The position numbers and the translations under genes are program-made. From positions 13,949,249-14,013,248 of the forward strand of contig OY992832.1 in assembly GCA_963921425.1 (NCBI GenBank): a DNA stretch of 64,000 nt, given 5' to 3'. Position 1 is the stretch's first letter. Each line of letters starts with the position of its first letter. The stretch comes from Dryas octopetala. Its lineage: Eukaryota; Streptophyta; Magnoliopsida; Rosales; Rosaceae. The notes under the pieces were generated by a model that saw nothing but the letters and a program-made list of their open reading frames with translations, was not told the origin of the DNA and made no database searches. Below are positions 57,599 to 64,000 of this stretch, piece after piece.

Positions 57599-60151
57599 GG
57601 AAAGGGGAGGACCACCAACTACCGATCGATGGCCAACGGTGCAAGGTGGTGGAGGGGACCCAGGCATTGGGGCTGGACAATAGGTTTTTTCTCTTATTTT
57701 TTTCAGTTTTCAGTTTTTTTTTTTTTTACCTTTTTAAGTATAGTGACAAAATTAGGGGGGTTGGGTGTACATAGAATCCCTCTACCAAGAACTAGGGGCT
57801 TGGTTGAAGAAAACAAGTTAGCTCTTGTTGGGTATTGTATAGCATGAATCCAACAGGCCCATAATAGATAGGGAGATAGAAATTAAATATAAGCAAACTG
57901 GAAAATGGTCCAAACAACCCATGTAGAAGTCTGCGTGTGCCAAGCTCACTTGGTTTGACCTATATACGATCGTTCCCCTATATGGAATATGAGATTTTTT
58001 GAAGAAAATGATATTATGAGAACTTGAAGAGAACAAAACCACATGTACCCACATGTACATCTCACATGCCCCATGGACCCCGAAAGCCAAGAGGGCATGC
58101 ATGGTTGCTTCAACCTCATGCCACCATAAATACGATGTATCTTTGCCTCCAAGTTAAATGTGATCGATCAGCACAGTCAATACCCAATGGTGCATAATAA
58201 AGAAATTAAACCAAGTCATGCATGATCTGCTTGCATATATGTTGAACAATTATTGAGGCCTTGAGGGGTTGCCACTTTATTTGTGCTCCACTCCTTCACA
58301 TTAAAACTCACACCGTACGGACAAGAAAAATTTGAACTTAATTGAATTATATATTATGGGGGCCAGAATAACATCTTAATTAATTGGTTGCATTATATGT
58401 CGAATATTGTTGCAAAATTATATACCTTGCTACGTACCTTGCACTAAAATATAATTCGATGCTATCTTCAACTCCCTCATTAATTATCGTTAATTACAAT
58501 GAGGAAACTCTCATGACTAACTCTCTTATTGATTATAAACTCTTAGAGGCCAATTAAGGTTGAGATTGGAAAGAAGACTCAACAAAAAAAAAAAGTTTGA
58601 GATACCTACAATTACATGCAAATTTTATGCATCAAGTAAATTTAAATATTTTGCGTGCATGAGAATTTTAAAGTTTAAATTTACAACTTATTCTGTGTTC
58701 ATTCTTTATTATTAAATCACTTGTGCGGACTAACATTCAATTATAATATATTTTTACCTTTCTAGATTGGTGCAAATTTAAATTGAAAAGAAACAAGAAT
58801 TTATAAATCAATTGTAACAAATCTTAACCAAATGGTCGTCTAAAATTTTCCGTTTGGAACCTTTTCGGCCAGTTGTACAGTGGGGTTCTAGGGGGACAAC
58901 AAACCCTACCTGAACCCTCTCTTTTTGAGCTTTTGTTTGAGCTCACTTGACCATTTTGCTAATAATTAATTATTTCCCACTAATTAGCTTTATAATTACC
59001 ATAGTGAGTTAATTAATAAAGTGATGAAGGTGATCCAAAGTTCTGCTCATTTGAACAACATCATCATTAAAAACATTGTTTGGGCCCCTTATAAGCTCAT
59101 ACTTCCTAGCAAGACCTAGCCTTCACCTTTCTTTTCTCTGCTTTTTCTTTCTTTTGAAACCAAAGGCTTATTTTCAGCATTCTGCGTCTGTCTTTTGAAG
59201 CATTCTTTGATATCATCGTCAAAGACATTCTGCTAGCTATATGATTTATCATTCACTTTCATAGCAATTTACTAAATTAACCCCCACATGCCTGCCTCGG
59301 ACAATATATATTTGTTATCCTCCAACAAGTTGGCATTAATTGTTTTATTCTTTGTTGGTTATATTTATTTATTGAGCATCCCGTCGTGACCTCCACACCA
59401 AGAGGCACCATGGAATTTGGATTAATAAGCATGGCCTAGTTGTCGGTACATTTTCAGATTATATATAAGCAAATATGGAAAATGCTGGCAACAAAGGTAT
59501 AAATTATTATATGTATAGGACACACTAGGTATGTATAGATTATAATTGTACTCAACATTAAATTGGTGTCACAAAATTATATTTGTACTTTTATGCATGT
59601 GGCTAATGAGCGTTCTTTCAGTAGTACGCATCATATATACTAATCACATTATTTATCATATATCTCACAGATATATAAGTGAATTTTACCTCTACCAGAC
59701 TTGTATACATTATACCTACAAATTAATGGATTCCATCTCTATAAGATATATATATATATGCCATCATCATGTCATACAAACGTACACTAAATTCTAATTA
59801 ATTAAACATTGAAGTACTCTAATTCTAAAATGCACGGTGCATGTCGTTTTAGTTATAGGCACAATGTCATCCCAAACAATATAAGTAGAAAATCTTATTT
59901 CTCTATTCTTATTGCCTCAGCCACAAAGTAAGCTATCTCTACAAGTAGATTTTGATCAATGACTGCATGCCTAAATCCTAATTTAATGTCCAAAGATACG
60001 ACAGCTAGCTATCTGTACCTCCAAAACCCTTCCTCTGATTATGAACTTGGTTATTTTAGCATAAAAAATCATGACACATGAGTTGAATAATTTGAAGAAA
60101 TAAAAAATGTTATCGAATACAAACACGCATCCAGGGCAACATCAATATTAA
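57594..60151. other. Intergenic DNA
   Basis: AT-rich, with a 12-base T run near 57715 and several short palindromes. No coding exon, RNA gene or classifiable element was recognised. Confidence 0.4.
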
Positions 60152-60160
60152 TTTATTTTA

Positions 60161-61367
60161 GGCTTAAGTACATTTATATCCACCAACTATAAGGTCCATT
60201 TCAAGTTGGTCCACGAACTATAAAATATTTCAAATTTTCCATTAATTATAGGGTTCATTTCAAGTTGGTCTATAAACTATAAAACATTTCAAATTTTCCC
60301 ATTACTTATAGGGTTCATTTCAAGTTGGTCTACGAACTAATATAAAACATACAGAATGGTAGATAAAATTGGGTTGACAAAAAAACCGAATCGAACCGGA
60401 TTATTTATATATATTTTTTTATTTATTAAATAAAAATTATATATTTTGAATAAAAAATGTATAAAGTGTTTTTGGAACATGCTGGGTATGAACCCATGAC
60501 CACTTGAGAAGAGTGAAAGTGTAAATTCCCACTACACCAGTTAGTTATTTATGATATTTAAGTATATGCAATATATTTATAGGCATATTGATACTTAAAA
60601 TATAATAATTTATAAAATTATAATTGGTATTCTACACCATAACCTTATACACTAAACCATAAAGTTTGAAACCTTATACCTTAAAAATTAACCCTATACT
60701 CTAATAACTTTAGTATATAAATTATAAATTATAGTTTTGGACTTTTAGTAATATGTTTACAATATAGAAACTATAAATTATATAAAATATAAACTAGTAA
60801 AATTTTTAGACTTTTTGCAATGATAATATTTAAATAGAGACCTAAAATAATATCTAAAAAAAAAAAGAAATGATATATAAACTATATTTAATTTTATAAA
60901 TTATTATATTTCAAGTATCAGTATGTCTATAAATATATTGCATGTACTTGAATTTCATAAGTGCTTAAGTGGTGTAGTGAGAATTCATACTTTGACTCTA
61001 CTCATAAGGTCATGGGTTCAAACCCCAACATGTGCAAAAAAACAACTTACACCTTTTTTATTCAATATATATAACTTTTATATAATATAAAATATATAAT
61101 AAAATATGTAAATATATATAAATAATCCGGTTCGGTTCGGTTTTTTTGTCAACCCGATTTTATCTACCATTCTGTATATTTTTTGTTAGTTCGTAGACCA
61201 ACTTGAAATGAACCATATAATTAATGAAGAAATTTGAAATGTTTTATAGTTCGTGAACCAACTTGAAATGAACCCTACTGTTAATGAGAAAATTTAAAAT
61301 GTTTTATAGTTCGTGGACCAACTTGAAATAGACCCTATAGTTGATGGATGTAAAATGTACTTGAGCC
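60161..61367. mobile_element. 1.2-kb MULE foldback with 9-bp target duplication
   Basis: TTTATTTTA flanks both ends exactly (60152-60160, 61368-61376). Arms of ~230 bp start GGCTTAAGTACATTT and match the complement of AAAATGTACTTGAGCC. Each arm holds three direct copies of a ~63-bp module with CATTTCAAGTTGGTC. The inner parts are also inverted: CCGAATCGAACCGGA / TCCGGTTCGGTTCGG. Two tRNA-like modules face each other (minus strand 60478-60545, plus strand 60962-61032, the latter with GTGGTGTAGTGAGAATTC and CATGGGTTCAAACCCC). No protein coding. Confidence 0.9.
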
Positions 61368-61376
61368 TTTATTTTA

Positions 61377-62810
61377 TTATTTAAGCAAGATTGAAAATAG
61401 TAAAAACCATATAATCAAAACAAGACTTTTGGTTTTTATTCAGGTATTTGTTTTTTTTTAATCTTGGTATATACAGATAGATGCATGAGGTGGGTTCTGC
61501 AGACTAATTGGAATAGTCTAGCTAAAACAATATTATTCCTGTAATTGTTTTTGTTCTTAATTCTAAAGTGACTTAATCTTAAATCTAATGGCACTAATCT
61601 AAGTCATTTTCATTGAGGTCAGTTGTGGGGTTCACTAGCTTGTTGTCAGCTTAAATATCTTGCTTTGTCTATTAGCATTAGGTGTGTTTGGTTGACAGTT
61701 GCTCACTACCAATCTCCCAATTTGTCATACCCATTTACTGCTAAGATCAACATACAACCACTTCGTATTTTAACACATCAATAGCAATAGCTGAGAATTG
61801 AGATGATCAGTCATTACTAGCTAGTCTCTAGCTAGTACTGCATTCATTCATGAATATTTTCATAAGATTTGAAATCAGAATTTTCTCCCACAAATGAGAG
61901 ACTGAGTTCCACTACTAAACCAAATGATCATTGACTCTTTACGAACAATTGAGAAAAAAAAAATATGTTCCTAAAAGTTTAAAATAACACTTTTATAAAC
62001 AAAGATTATTTGAGATGTTCCTTTAACAAATAATTTGGCATCTTAATCACGTTGTCAGATTGTTAATTAAGACTATTGAATATGTATATGAATTTTTATT
62101 TGAAAGTATGATTCAAAATAAAATTTTGATAACATAATATATCAAATATATTAAGATATATATAGAACACTATAATAGAAAAACTCTGATGAAAATATTC
62201 AAATTTAATTATCTTTCTTTTTCCAATTACAAAGAGGTTTGAACCTATCATCTCTGCCCTTACCTCACCATCTCATGCGAGTAAGACTTATTGGTACATC
62301 AAATTTCTCATTCACATGCACAACTTCTCTTTTCTATGTACGTTCAACCAACTCAATCTTTTATCTTACACACGTACGTATCTAATTTGTACGAAATATT
62401 AATATGCACACAAAATTATATAATAAGAATTTATGTCATATCAATAATTTTTTAACACTTGACTCATCGATATATGGAGTTTAAATTTGTAAATCATCAT
62501 TGAATATATTCATATGACGTATATATTTTTTACTACCGACGAACTCCTAGTCTCCTACTATATATCATGGGAAAAAAACTGCTAAGCATCTACATCAGTT
62601 TTGCCGTTTTGGAGAAGCTGTAGTTTTCGCAGAAGAAAATTCATTTTTGACTTTTCTTCAATACATAGCCATTTCAACCAGTATCTTTCTGAAGTAGCAA
62701 ATTCTCTGGTCCCATGATGTACGTACCGAATGTCAATGACTCAATGACATTCAACCTTGAATTTTGATGCTAGCTATTCCAACTTCCTATATGGTGACAT
62801 AAAGCGAGAT
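61377..62810. other. Intergenic DNA
   Basis: AT-rich. At 62223-62300 the minus strand has a tRNA-like B-box region (GATAGGTTCAAACCTC). Otherwise nothing was recognised. Confidence 0.4.
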
Positions 62811-62828
62811 AATCCTTCCATTAAGGTT

Positions 62829-62897
62829 TTTTTTTTTTTTTTTTTAATTATAATATAACCAAAGCAATTTTATTGAAAGAGCTAAGAGTGAACGTCA
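62829..62897 (-). mobile_element. Tiny 5'-truncated retroposon with poly(A)
   Basis: AATCCTTCCATTAAGGTT (62811-62828) and AATCCTTCCATAAAGGTT (62898-62915) are an 18-bp duplication with one mismatch. Between them is a T run followed by AT-rich sequence, which on the minus strand ends in poly(A) after CAATAAAATTGC. This is the structure left by target-primed reverse transcription, as in LINE-type insertions cut short at the 5' end. Confidence 0.75.
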
Positions 62898-62915
62898 AAT
62901 CCTTCCATAAAGGTT

Positions 62916-63600
62916 ACGAAGTCAAATTTGAAATAAATACTTCTTCTATTTACCGAAACAAGTGAATACTTGTATCAAAGTCAACGTCACCTAATCACAA
63001 ATTCAAGCTAATCTCAGTCCCTAATTCCATTAGACCCTTATTAGGCAACCAAATGCAGAACCGTAATTAATTCTAGCTCCTATTACTCCGTAAGCGTCAG
63101 CCCCACAAATCTATGTGCTACCACTCTTGGATCATTCCATGACAATTAATCAAGATTGTAATATATTTGTTCTTGTGGGAATATATAGTTATCAAATTGA
63201 AATTGGTGCACCCACAATTTGGGTCCTCAAATTAATAGTCTCCTTACTATACACACCAACCAAGTGTCTGAGAGGCAACCTACCCCCAATCCAAAGATAA
63301 TCTAATTACTTATGATATTAAACTATCAATTGTTATTTAGAACCACAAGTTCATATGACATTCCATTTGGTCGATAATTCAAATTCCTAATATATATGAT
63401 AATATAACATATTGAATTCTGAAATGTTGAGACGTCACTAATTTGGTAATATAACATGCGATACTGAACTGAAGAAATTTTGTGTATTTATTAATAATAT
63501 TTATTTAGTTTTTAAGACACAGAAGTGACAGAACCCAACTGCTAGGCACATTGGTCCATTCACACAAACCGAGGCCATTTAGGGAGGCGCGTTTCACTTT
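62916..63600. other. Intergenic DNA, probable upstream region of the next gene
   Basis: AT-rich with no coding exon. The base composition changes after about 63570 (AGGCGCGTTTCAC, GCGAGCGGCGACTCACGG), suggesting promoter-proximal DNA. Confidence 0.4.
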
Positions 63601-63699
63601 CGTTTCCATTTTCATTACGCGAGCGGCGACTCACGGAATTTAAAAAGCAACGAAAACATCTGTTTTAGTGTTTTTTGCATTTTGCTTCCTTTTTTTCTC

Positions 63700-63856
63700 A
63701 CGCCAACTTTAATTTTGTTCGTAGATCACATTCCTTCCTCGTCTTCCCATACTTGGAATCTCTCTCTCTCTCTCTCTCTCACTTCCTCGCAACACTTTCA
63801 CTTGTCTTCTACACTCCAAGAAAACATGTAATTGTTTGTTTCTCAGCATATTACAG
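63700..63856 (+). promoter_or_regulatory. Probable 5' leader exon of a gene running off the right edge
   Basis: A pyrimidine-rich leader with (CT)n at 63760-63780 runs to a good donor, TATTACAG|GTAACA, at 63856/63857. T-rich intron-like sequence follows to the window end. Typical of a plant 5'UTR exon plus leader intron. The gene body is outside, so its identity is unknown. Confidence 0.45.
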
Positions 63857-64000
63857 GTAACAATTCCAGACTGTTAGTGAAGCTCTATGTCAAATACTCA
63901 AGTGCTTTCGTTTGATTTACTCGTTTTGGTTTTGCTTTTTTTGCTTTCGATTTCTGTTTGTTTTTGTTTTTCCTGTCGTGATCTGTTGGTGGTCTCGTTT

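Noticed and set aside
57461..57847. Frames reading (RE)n and (SL)n
   Set aside because: Direct translation of the GA microsatellite.

Overview
This is plant nuclear DNA from a eudicot. The evidence is seven-exon terpene synthase genes, a GRAS gene with a 5'UTR intron, GT-AG introns, AT-rich intergenic DNA, and LTR/TRIM, Helitron, CACTA-like and MULE/MITE debris. The captured gene fragments and TRIM type suggest Rosaceae; that is an impression, not a demonstration.

Layout. 1-6.5 kb: a small gene with a GRF-type zinc finger (2874-3365), flanked in direct orientation by copies of a palindrome-rich repeat. The right-hand copy has expanded into about eight tandem units of ~223 bp (4129-6040) and abuts an orphan terpene-synthase last exon. 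6.5-30 kb: decayed terpene-synthase territory. It holds duplicated upstream blocks (7530-10135 and 28335-30120, plus a piece near 27.2-28.1 kb), a TRIM with perfect target duplications, and a broken terpene synthase (10640-18735) whose second intron holds a ~5.4 kb Helitron with TXNDC9-like exons. It also holds a ~635 bp tandem array and a ~5.4 kb composite DNA-transposon island carrying fragments of three unrelated host genes (UDP-xylose synthase, a BIM-type bHLH, proteasome subunit RPN8). 30-33 kb: repeats.

33-46 kb: two structurally intact TPS-a (sesquiterpene-type) synthases on the + strand. One is 33042-39301 (567 aa), with an altered NSE/DTE metal motif; the other is 42654-45010 (561 aa), with all motifs canonical. 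Between them lies a wrecked copy whose third exon holds a solo LTR; an orphan last exon follows the second gene. 46.4-49.5 kb: an intact PAT1-branch GRAS regulator on the - strand. 49.5-63.6 kb: intergenic DNA with foldback elements, several with exact 9-10 bp target duplications. The right edge looks like the 5' leader of a further + strand gene.

The terpene synthases would act independently on farnesyl diphosphate in the cytosol. The cluster looks like birth-and-death evolution, with transposons repeatedly hitting the copies. The GRAS gene is a neighbour with no visible functional tie. Exon coordinates were worked out by hand from splice signals and reading-phase consistency; family names come from recognised motifs, not a database search.
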